Shown here piece by piece: positions 1 to 5,465 of a DNA stretch of 9,728 bases. The translations under genes were made by a program, and so were the position numbers. Each line of letters starts with the position of its first letter. The first letter of the stretch is position 1. Origin of the DNA: Spirochaetia bacterium UBA5368 (GTDB lineage: Bacteria > Spirochaetota > UBA4802 > UBA5368). The notes under the pieces are model-generated. The model saw only the letters and a list, made by a program, of their open reading frames with translations, was not told where the DNA came from and ran no database searches. Location: contig DHPI01000086.1 of NCBI GenBank assembly GCA_002407865.1, positions 97,679-107,406 on the forward strand, given 5' to 3'.

Positions 1-290
1 GGGAGGGCCGTTTTCTCGCGCTGGAGCGCGAAAGCGGCGTTACCCGCTGGTTTATACCCGGCAGGTCTTTTTTACACGTGCAGTACGAGGGCTTTCTGTT
101 TCTTGTGTTCATCGACGAGGAGGGCAGCTACTACCTTCTGAAGGTGGAGCGCGCGAGCGGCAACGCCCTCTGGCACCACCGCGTGGATGACGATCTGTGC
201 GAATACAGCTTTACGCGGCGAAGCATCCACCTTCGGTATTCCTCGGGAAAAACAGAAACGCTGTCGCACGAAACGGGTCGCGCATATTGA
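1..290 (+). CDS. C-terminal end of a protein with PQQ/beta-propeller-like repeats (partial)
   Basis: The reading frame is open from base 3 to a TGA at 288-290, giving the last 95 residues of a protein that begins upstream of the window. A GTG at 78-80 could be read as a start, but the frame is protein-like well before it, so a truncated longer gene is more likely. Two similar units are visible: FLALERESGVTRW near residues 4-16 and YLLKVERASGNALW near residues 44-57. Their conserved SG and W are 41 residues apart, which is the spacing of PQQ-type or WD-type beta-propeller blades. The family reading rests on this repeat alone, so no function is assigned. The stop codon lies in the loop of a 7-bp hairpin. 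The next gene starts 128 bp downstream on the same strand. Confidence 0.7.
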   Translation, partial: EGRFLALERESGVTRWFIPGRSFLHVQYEGFLFLVFIDEEGSYYLLKVERASGNALWHHRVDDDLCEYSFTRRSIHLRYSSGKTETLSHETGRAY

Positions 291-297
291 GCGCGAC
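277..297 (+). terminator. GC hairpin spanning the stop codon, possible weak terminator
   Basis: GTCGCGC (277-283) and GCGCGAC (291-297) are perfect inverted repeats around a 7-nt loop that holds the TGA stop. A short TCTTT run follows after a 7-nt gap. There is no proper U tract, so intrinsic termination is only possible. Confidence 0.3.
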
Positions 298-315
298 GCC
301 GCGTCTTTCCGCTAA

Positions 316-343
316 TTGAATTTTCACAACAGGCCGATAAATA
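316..343 (+). promoter_or_regulatory. Weak promoter-like site upstream of the TPR gene
   Basis: TTGAAT (316-321) is followed after 16 bp by TAAATA (338-343), in the most AT-rich part of the 128-bp gap before the TPR gene. The -35 match is fair and the -10 match is poor. A 7-bp GC hairpin (CGCGCGG at 357-363 with CCGCGCG at 373-379) would then lie in the leader, about 30 nt before the ribosome binding site. Confidence 0.25.
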
Positions 344-418
344 ATCAGAGATGTATCGCGCGGCGCGCGAGCCCGCGCGGCAATTGGTACGGAATTATTG
401 ATGAGATGAGGTGTTTCT

Positions 419-1261
419 ATGAGAACTTCCGCGGTGCCGCGGGAAGCGGTTGACGTGTATAATAACGCGCTTGCGATGTCATGTAAGGGACAGTATTCCA
501 CGGCGTTACGGGAATACCGGCGGGCCATTGACATGTTTCCGAATTTTATCGAAGCGTACAACAATATCGGGGAAATATATTCCCGCATGGGCGACAGGGA
601 CGAGGCGATATCGACGTACCTGCGGGCCCTGAACATCGACCGCCATCATAAAATACTGTTGAACCTTGGCGTTGAGTATTACAACAGGCGGGACTATAAC
701 GCGGCGCTGAAGTATTTCAGCGAGTCGCTTACAAGGGACCAGAATTTTATCGAGGGCAACTTTTATACGGGCATGGTGTATTTCAATCTGAAGAACTACC
801 AGATGGCGGAAAAATATTTCCTCAAGGTCATCGGCATTGACGTACGGCACCTCAAGTCGAATTACCTGCTGTCGTACATCTATTACGAGTGGAAGGACTA
901 CACCAAAGCGCTGTCGTGCCTCGATAACATACGCGACATCGCGGACGATCTTCAGTTCGTGAACAAGTATTATGGCTTCTGCCATTACCATCTCGGCCAT
1001 TTCGAAAAAGCGGTCGAGTACCTGCAGGTCGCGCTCGAGTCGAGTCCGAAATATTCCAAATTCCGCGATTATCTCAAGGGGCTTACCTACGAGAACAAGA
1101 TGAAGGAAATCGGCGATCTTGATGTGCGCATACGGGAAATGGAAGAGAAGATGATGAAGGACAAACCATCGCTCAGGGAATACTCGCACCTGAGCATGCT
1201 GTATATTTTTAAAGGCGAATATAAAAAAGCCGAGAACCTGTTGCTCTCGGCGAAACGGTAA
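419..1261 (+). CDS. Cytoplasmic TPR-repeat protein
   Basis: A 280-residue protein built almost entirely of tetratricopeptide repeats, helix-turn-helix pairs that usually act as protein-binding scaffolds. Consecutive ~34-residue units can be followed from about residues 10-43, 44-77, 78-111, 112-145 and 146-179, then a less regular one to about 213. Typical TPR positions are visible (G-Y-A-L-Y-A-P in unit 1; A-Y-N-G-Y-G-A-Y-A-L in unit 2). Residues 214-247 are highly charged and probably form a long helix, and a last TPR-like unit closes the protein at 250-280. There is no signal peptide or membrane segment, so a cytoplasmic location is likely. The ATG at 419 is preceded by GAGGTG (408-413) at 5-nt spacing. 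The binding partner is unknown, and the neighbours give no clear hint. Confidence 0.9.
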   Translation: MRTSAVPREAVDVYNNALAMSCKGQYSTALREYRRAIDMFPNFIEAYNNIGEIYSRMGDRDEAISTYLRALNIDRHHKILLNLGVEYYNRRDYNAALKYFSESLTRDQNFIEGNFYTGMVYFNLKNYQMAEKYFLKVIGIDVRHLKSNYLLSYIYYEWKDYTKALSCLDNIRDIADDLQFVNKYYGFCHYHLGHFEKAVEYLQVALESSPKYSKFRDYLKGLTYENKMKEIGDLDVRIREMEEKMMKDKPSLREYSHLSMLYIFKGEYKKAENLLLSAKR

Positions 1262-1278
1262 CGCGCAGCCGGTGAATC

Positions 1279-1297
1279 GCGGCGCCGACGGCGCCGC
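1279..1297. terminator. GC-rich hairpin between convergent genes
   Basis: GCGGCGCC (1279-1286) and GGCGCCGC (1290-1297) form a perfect 8-bp stem with a 3-nt loop in the 62-bp gap between the TPR gene and slyD, which face each other. The hairpin works in either direction, but neither side has a T tract. It is a plausible bidirectional transcription barrier rather than a classical intrinsic terminator. Confidence 0.4.
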
Positions 1298-1323
1298 CTT
1301 CATCTATCCGCGCCGGGAATTAT

Positions 1324-1821
1324 TCAGCACGAACATCCGGGATCGCAGCATCCGGAATTGCAACCGCCGCCGCATCCTCCCCCGCCGTATTTCGCTTCGT
1401 CGTTGATATCCACAACCTTGATATGGAAATGAAGCGTTTTCCCGGCGAGCGGGTGGTTGAGGTCGAACTTCACTTCGTCGTCTGTGATCTCGGAAACCAC
1501 GGCCGGCACCTGCTGGCCGTTTTCAAGCTGCATTCCTATGGTCATGCCGATCTCCGGCTCGAACTGCGATTTTACGTCCGCAAGCGGAAAACCGTATATC
1601 AGTGATTCATCGTACACGCCGTACGCCTCTTCCGGCATGAGAACTATATCCTTTTCGTCGTCTATCTTCATTCCTATAACCGCGTTCTCGAAGCCGGGGA
1701 TCAGCGATCCGCTGCCTACCTGAAATTCAAGCGGATCACTGTCTATCGATGTATCGAACACGTCTCCGTTATCGAACGATCCGGTATAGTGTACCGCGAC
1801 AAATTTACCCTCTTCTACCAT
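1324..1821 (-). CDS. slyD: SlyD-like FKBP-type peptidyl-prolyl cis-trans isomerase with Cys-rich tail
   Basis: A 165-residue prolyl isomerase and chaperone of the SlyD group, which speeds up proline cis/trans isomerisation during protein folding and often helps deliver metal ions. The FKBP half starts with VAVHYTGSFDNGDVFDTS (residues 8-25) and includes GSLIPGFENAVIGM (38-51). The inserted chaperone flap spans about residues 70-128 and ends in the signature NHPLAGKTLHF (122-132). The tail after residue 145 is rich in Gly and Cys, with cysteines at 150, 154, 158, 159, 163 and 165. E. coli SlyD has a His-rich metal-binding tail in this place, so metal binding through thiolates is a reasonable inference. 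The start is supported by AGGAGA about 7 nt upstream of the ATG. No signal peptide is seen, so it is cytoplasmic. Confidence 0.93.
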   Translation of the reverse strand: MVEEGKFVAVHYTGSFDNGDVFDTSIDSDPLEFQVGSGSLIPGFENAVIGMKIDDEKDIVLMPEEAYGVYDESLIYGFPLADVKSQFEPEIGMTIGMQLENGQQVPAVVSEITDDEVKFDLNHPLAGKTLHFHIKVVDINDEAKYGGGGCGGGCNSGCCDPGCSC

Positions 1822-1827
1822 TAACTG

Positions 1828-1834
1828 TCTCCTG
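1828..1834 (-). promoter_or_regulatory. Ribosome binding site of slyD
   Basis: On the minus strand this reads CAGGAGA, a near-perfect Shine-Dalgarno sequence 6-7 nt before the ATG at 1821. It fixes the slyD start. Confidence 0.75.
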
Positions 1835-1897
1835 AGTTTAGTTTATCACCCTTCCCGGTGTACGTGCATTTTACAGGAAGCGCATGCGGCCATGTGT

Positions 1898-1975
1898 CTG
1901 GTAGCGGGGTTTCTACCGGGCCTGGGGCGCATCATTACTTGGACGGCCCCGCATCGCCGAAGCGGATGATTGGGG
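1898..1975 (-). other. Structured leader of slyD (two predicted hairpins)
   Basis: Two inverted repeats lie upstream of slyD on the minus strand. The first (1947-1975) has CCCC/GGGG outer pairs and an inner CAT-CGC/GCG-ATG stem with one bulged base, closed by a UUCG tetraloop with the stabilising C-G pair. The second (1898-1919) pairs GGTAG with CTACC, plus a wobble and a C-G pair, around an 8-nt loop. Part of the first stem can instead pair GGGGC with a downstream GCCCC. If the promoter at 1978-2006 is real, its transcript would begin near 1971, inside the first stem. The hairpin may therefore belong to readthrough RNA from the upstream operon. No known riboswitch class was recognised. Confidence 0.35.
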
Positions 1976-1977
1976 AT

Positions 1978-2006
1978 AATATATAGCACATCGCTCCATA
2001 AATCAA
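1978..2006 (-). promoter_or_regulatory. Possible sigma70-type promoter for slyD
   Basis: On the minus strand TTGATT (2001-2006) is followed after exactly 17 bp by TATATT (1978-1983). It sits just past the stop of the lipoprotein gene and points at slyD. The leader would be about 150 nt long. Confidence 0.42.
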
Positions 2007-2013
2007 TATAATT

Positions 2014-2490
2014 CTACCAATCGAGATCAAATTTCCAGTAGGGGCCCTCTTTTACGAAGGGCAGTTCCATGCCGTTGTCGACGCGCACCGACGCCCTGTT
2101 GCCGTCCCTTTTGATTTCGATGATGTCACAGGAGAGCGCATGGCGCACGGCGTCGTCGTTCATTTGTTTCGCCAGTTTCATTTGCAGGGCGATGTAGCTT
2201 TCCGGGGTGAGGCCGCCGAGTTCGGTCGGGTCCACGCCGATGCGCGAGGCGAGCGCGCGGAGACGCCGTTCGTCCAGTGACATGGTCATGGCGATGATGT
2301 CGCGTATACGTGCACGGCTTTTCGCCGAGAGGAGGCTTGCGACTGCGCGGGGATTTTCCGCGGCATATGCCTTTTTCATTACGCCGAACGCCTCCTCGGG
2401 TGTGAGGGGAGGGCGCGATGACGAGCACGCGAAAAAAAGCAGCGCCGCCAGTGCGGGCAGCACACGACTGTAGCGAATCAGAATCTGCAT
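2014..2490 (-). CDS. Small predicted lipoprotein, unknown function
   Basis: A 158-residue protein with a lipoprotein signal: a short positive start (Arg6, Arg9), a hydrophobic stretch PALAALLFF and Cys22 after Phe-Phe-Ala. Cys22 would be lipidated and the mature protein anchored to a membrane. The phenylalanines before Ala-Cys make the lipobox looser than the classical L-A-G-C. The mature part begins with a Ser/Pro linker, then a helical region (EEAFGVMKKAYAAENPRAVASLL, about residues 32-54), and ends in a beta-like segment closing with GPYWKFDLDW. This layout resembles small NTF2-like lipoproteins (DUF4878 style), but that is only an impression. The ATG lies inside panC, which it overlaps by 13 bp, with AGG at 5-nt spacing, so translation is probably coupled to panC. 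Confidence 0.8.
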   Translation of the reverse strand: MQILIRYSRVLPALAALLFFACSSSRPPLTPEEAFGVMKKAYAAENPRAVASLLSAKSRARIRDIIAMTMSLDERRLRALASRIGVDPTELGGLTPESYIALQMKLAKQMNDDAVRHALSCDIIEIKRDGNRASVRVDNGMELPFVKEGPYWKFDLDW

Positions 2491-3347
2491 ACGGGCCTGC
2501 CATGGTCATGGGTAATAATCATGTTGTCGATCAGCCGTGTCGCCCCGAAGAATGCAGCGACCGCAATGACGCAGGTGTCGGAGATGGCGTCTATCGGCTG
2601 CAGCGTGTGATAATTCACCAGTGAAACGTAATCAATCGAATCCGGACGGCCCTCTTCGATGATGCCGCGGACTGCCGAAAGAATCGTGTCGCCGCTGGTT
2701 TCGCCGCCGGTAATGAGCCGCTCCGCCGTTTTCAGCCCGCTGCTGAGCGCGAGCGCCCGCGTCCGCTGGTCACTGCTGAGGTGCTTGTTGCGCGAACTCA
2801 TTGCCAGACCGTCGCCTTCGCGGATAATGGGCGCGATAATAATCGTGACCGGGAAGTTGAGGTCGGTTACCATCTTCTGTATGCTTATCGCCTGCTGAAT
2901 GTCCTTCTGCCCGAATACGGCCACATCGGGCTGTATAATGTTGAACAGCTTGGAGACCACGGTAAAAACGCCGCGGAAATGCCCCGGGCGGTGCGCCCCG
3001 CACAGGTTGTCGGTAAGGGTGGCCACGTCTACACTGGTGAGATGGTTATTGTACATTTCGCTGTCGTCGGGAAGAAAAATCATATCGACACCCGCGCCTT
3101 TCGCGTAATCGAAGTCCCTCTCGAGGTTACGCGGATACGAAGAAAAATCGTTCGGGTCGTTAAACTGAATTTTATTGACGAAAATGCTCATGACCTGAAA
3201 ATCGCTTACCTTTTTCGCCTCGTCCACGAGGCTTGTATGCCCGCGGTGAAGGTAGCCCATCGTGGGTACGAATCCGATTCGCATGTCTTTTTTTCTCGCC
3301 GTGCGGAGTATTTCCCGCGCCTGGCCGATTGTGCGGACGACTTCCAT
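2478..3347 (-). CDS. panC: Pantoate-beta-alanine ligase (pantothenate synthetase)
   Basis: A 289-residue cytoplasmic enzyme that joins pantoate and beta-alanine at the cost of ATP (giving AMP) to form pantothenate, the precursor of coenzyme A. Length is typical. The ATP-binding HIGH-type motif is PTMGYLHRGHTSLV, with His34 and His37. Further family motifs are SIFVNKIQF (54-62, Gln61 for pantoate), RPGHFRGV (120-127), FGQKD-QQ (145-152, Lys148) and the KMSKS-like REGDGLAMSSRN (176-187). One oddity is Lys59, where most PanC proteins have Pro (FVNP-QF). The start is supported by AGGAG about 7 nt upstream. It lies 29 bp after the methyltransferase gene and overlaps the lipoprotein gene, so the three are probably co-transcribed. 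panB and panD are not in the window. Confidence 0.96.
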   Translation of the reverse strand: MEVVRTIGQAREILRTARKKDMRIGFVPTMGYLHRGHTSLVDEAKKVSDFQVMSIFVNKIQFNDPNDFSSYPRNLERDFDYAKGAGVDMIFLPDDSEMYNNHLTSVDVATLTDNLCGAHRPGHFRGVFTVVSKLFNIIQPDVAVFGQKDIQQAISIQKMVTDLNFPVTIIIAPIIREGDGLAMSSRNKHLSSDQRTRALALSSGLKTAERLITGGETSGDTILSAVRGIIEEGRPDSIDYVSLVNYHTLQPIDAISDTCVIAVAAFFGATRLIDNMIITHDHGRPVCRF

Positions 3348-3354
3348 TTCTGTT

Positions 3355-3359
3355 CTCCT
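3355..3359 (-). promoter_or_regulatory. Ribosome binding site of panC
   Basis: Minus-strand AGGAG lies about 7 nt before the panC ATG, within the 29-bp gap after the methyltransferase stop. It supports translation initiation at 3347. Confidence 0.7.
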
Positions 3360-3376
3360 GAATATGCGGTATACGG

Positions 3377-4228
3377 CTAACGCGCGCGCGCCGATAGCAG
3401 CATCATATCGCCCATATAAAATTTTTTGGCTGAAAAGTCAGCAACTTTTCTGAGAATCGACCCCGGCTTTCCGGCGCCGCTGCCGTATGTTCTGTAGTGC
3501 GTTACCTCGAATCCGCACCGGCGCAGCAGATTTTTCAACGCGGGATACGAGAAAAAGTAGAGGTGCTCGGGAAAATTATAATAGCGCCAATCCGAACCGA
3601 AGAGCTGCATAAAATTTATGTCGCCCGCCCGGCATGTCGAGAGATAGAGCCTGCCACCGTCAGCCAGGTCGTCGCGCGCCTTCTCTAAAACGCGCTGCGG
3701 ATGGTGAAGGTGCTCGATGGTGGCCCAGAGGGTAATGAGATTGAATTTGGACTGATAGTGCCGCTCGAGATAGTTTCCATGAGTAACATTGAGGCCGAGG
3801 CTTTCTGAGGCGAAGCGCACGCACTCCGGCGCGATATCGATGCCCTGCGCGTCCCAGTTTCTTGACGCGAGATAATTGACGAAGTAACCCGCAGCGCATC
3901 CTATGTCGAGGGCGCGCCGCCCGGGCCCGAGGTCCGATTCGAAGCGCTCGAAACCAAGGTCGCCGAGATTGAGCGCAATAACGCGCTCAATCTCCTTTCG
4001 TACGTCGGGGGAAAAGTAATTATTGTAGCCGCGGTCCGTGCGCGTGGTGAAATATGAGCTTTCATAATAGCGGCCAATCTCCGTTTCTTCGGGCCGCGGC
4101 GAAACAAACCGCATGCCGCAACGGCGGCAGCGCACAAGCGTGAATGGCTCTCCGCATGCCGACGGTTTGCTGAACAGTGGTTCGGGCGCGCCCGAACCGC
4201 AGAGTATGCAGGTTACGTGTTCTGACAT
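3377..4228 (-). CDS. Class I SAM-dependent methyltransferase with N-terminal zinc ribbon
   Basis: A 283-residue protein of the Methyltransf_23/UbiG-like group. Near the start CILC (Cys7, Cys10) and CRRC (Cys34, Cys37) form a probable zinc ribbon, followed by FVSPRP, a usual junction in this family. The SAM site is visible as ALDIGCAAGYFVNYL (106-120, motif I), with Asp131 in GIDIAPE as the likely ribose-binding acid, and LWATIEHLHHP (167-177). PEHLYFFSYPALKNLLRRCGFE (220-241) is the typical C-terminal region. The substrate is unknown; relatives often sit in sugar or surface-polysaccharide loci, but no such genes lie nearby. The ATG at 4228 gives the usual short lead-in to the zinc ribbon. The ATG at 4237 and a TTG at 4282 are alternatives, none with a strong ribosome binding site. 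It is the first gene of the panC operon. Confidence 0.88.
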   Translation of the reverse strand: MSEHVTCILCGSGAPEPLFSKPSACGEPFTLVRCRRCGMRFVSPRPEETEIGRYYESSYFTTRTDRGYNNYFSPDVRKEIERVIALNLGDLGFERFESDLGPGRRALDIGCAAGYFVNYLASRNWDAQGIDIAPECVRFASESLGLNVTHGNYLERHYQSKFNLITLWATIEHLHHPQRVLEKARDDLADGGRLYLSTCRAGDINFMQLFGSDWRYYNFPEHLYFFSYPALKNLLRRCGFEVTHYRTYGSGAGKPGSILRKVADFSAKKFYMGDMMLLSARAR

Positions 4229-4269
4229 TGCCTGCATACATACTTTTTTCGCGTGTCCGTCAATAATTA

Positions 4270-4304
4270 TTTCACATTGCAAAAATGTATTGAATTTTTA
4301 CGGC
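4270..4304 (-). promoter_or_regulatory. Possible promoter of the methyltransferase-panC-lipoprotein operon
   Basis: In the 153-bp gap between divergent genes, the minus strand carries TTCAAT followed after about 18 bp by AATAAT, roughly 40 bp before the methyltransferase ATG. The -10 matches five of six consensus bases and the -35 only three. An ACATT/AATGT inverted repeat lies between the two boxes. Nothing stronger was seen, and no clear promoter was found for the divergent gene at 4382. Confidence 0.28.
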
Positions 4305-4381
4305 GTCGTGGCTATTCGCCTTATAGAGGGTTTACGGGATGCGTTTGCCGCGTCCGGCTGTATCCAGACGGGATTTTTTAT

Positions 4382-5458
4382 ATGAATCAAATTGTGCAAT
4401 CAAGAAAGGCGATTATAATTACCGAGAACAAAAGGCTTGCCATGACCATTCACGGCGCTCTCGGTAAATCGAAAATCGATATTGAAACGTCGTATCTCAA
4501 CCTGTATTCGATTCCGATGATACGGAAGATTATCGGGAAAACCGGCAATACGGCGTTCATCCGGTCGGAGCTCTTGACGTTTGTCAGGGAGGCCGGTGTG
4601 CCATTTCTCATCGCGCTCGATTATACAATCGACCTCGGTCTCGACGCCGTGCTCGATCCCGACAGGAGGAAACTTCTGCGTACGCTGCTTATCTCGTATA
4701 TAATCCTCTCCCGGGGAAGGGGGTTCGAGAACCTGAAGGGGAATTTTCTGCTGATCGGCACCTCCAGGCAGATGGGCCAGATTTCTGCGATCGAGGGGAA
4801 CCCGGTATCCATACTGAATATTCTGACGACACGCGACGCGATTGTAAATTCCTTCATTAACGAATTAAGACACAATCCGATGAAATTTCAAAGCCTGTTC
4901 TATTTCCGCGGCCTTAACGCCGAGTTGCCCGCGGGCGATGTGGTGACTGCGGTGCACAACTGCGTTCGTTCGATCGGGGACAGGATGCGGTTGATATCTC
5001 AGCTTGAAAGCAGGCAGCAGCCGTCAGAGCGGAAAACGGAGGACGAACTGGCGAAGATTGTGTACAGGCTGGATGACGCGCGCGTCTCGGTTGACGGCGA
5101 TATATGCGATATTCAGCAAAACGACGGATATGCCCGGTTGAAGGAAAACGAATTTTACATCCTTGGGCGGTGGGCCGGCAGAAACATCACCGCCGTGGCC
5201 GACAAATTTAAAAACTCGATTTTGCGCGGCGTTGCCACCGCGCGGTTCGGTCCCGATGACGCGATAGTTGTGCATCTTGAAGACGGCTGCACAATCGATG
5301 CAAGCACCGCCGCCTCGCTTGCGCAGGTTTTGTTGAAGGATTTGATTTCGTACCGAAACATCAAAATAGCGGTCAGTGACGCCAACCGTGTGATCCTGGA
5401 AAAATCGAGCGGGTATACGATGCTGAAGAATTACCTCCGCTATAACAACGCCGTGTAG
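4382..5458 (+). CDS. Unknown protein, receiver-like N-terminus and STAS-like C-terminus
   Basis: I do not recognise this 358-residue protein. The N-terminal part starts with a hydrophobic strand and helix (KAIIITENKRLAMTIHGAL, residues 9-27). After a gap come FLIALDYTID, an acidic strand end like the phospho-site of response regulators, and a later strand FLLIGTS. This order recalls a receiver domain, but the usual acidic pair at the first strand is missing, so any such domain would be atypical. Residues 293-358 (DAIVVHLEDGCTIDASTAA onward, then IKIAVSD and SSGYTMLKNYL) resemble a STAS domain, the fold of anti-anti-sigma factors. Both readings are inference. There are no membrane segments. 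The frame runs open back to a GTG at 4253, but that stretch is Arg/Cys-rich and unlike protein, so the ATG at 4382 is preferred; GGGA about 8 nt upstream is a modest ribosome binding site. Confidence 0.82.
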   Translation: MNQIVQSRKAIIITENKRLAMTIHGALGKSKIDIETSYLNLYSIPMIRKIIGKTGNTAFIRSELLTFVREAGVPFLIALDYTIDLGLDAVLDPDRRKLLRTLLISYIILSRGRGFENLKGNFLLIGTSRQMGQISAIEGNPVSILNILTTRDAIVNSFINELRHNPMKFQSLFYFRGLNAELPAGDVVTAVHNCVRSIGDRMRLISQLESRQQPSERKTEDELAKIVYRLDDARVSVDGDICDIQQNDGYARLKENEFYILGRWAGRNITAVADKFKNSILRGVATARFGPDDAIVVHLEDGCTIDASTAASLAQVLLKDLISYRNIKIAVSDANRVILEKSSGYTMLKNYLRYNNAV

Positions 5459-5465
5459 CCCCGCG

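Noticed and set aside
357..379. CG-alternating stretch before the TPR gene as a possible regulatory RNA
   Set aside because: The 7-bp stem is made of simple CG repeats, which form hairpins by chance in GC-rich DNA. No conserved loop or second element supports an RNA regulator.
506..1303. Long minus-strand open frame opposite the TPR gene
   Set aside because: The plus strand encodes clear TPR repeats with a good ribosome binding site. The antisense product is rich in Val, Phe, His and Arg in the manner of a reversed frame and matches nothing known.
2281..2511. Two copies of CATGGTCATGG (2281-2291 and 2501-2511)
   Set aside because: The word is short and self-similar, one copy encodes Thr-Met-type residues in the lipoprotein gene and the other lies in panC; no flanking similarity was seen, so chance is likely.
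2781..3380. Plus-strand open frame of 199 codons opposite panC
   Set aside because: It lies wholly over panC and into its upstream gap. The panC motifs are unmistakable, and the opposite frame has no recognisable domain or ribosome binding site.
4253..4381. 43-codon N-terminal extension of the unknown gene from a GTG
   Set aside because: The extension is rich in Arg and Cys, lacks a ribosome binding site and overlaps the likely control region of the divergent operon.
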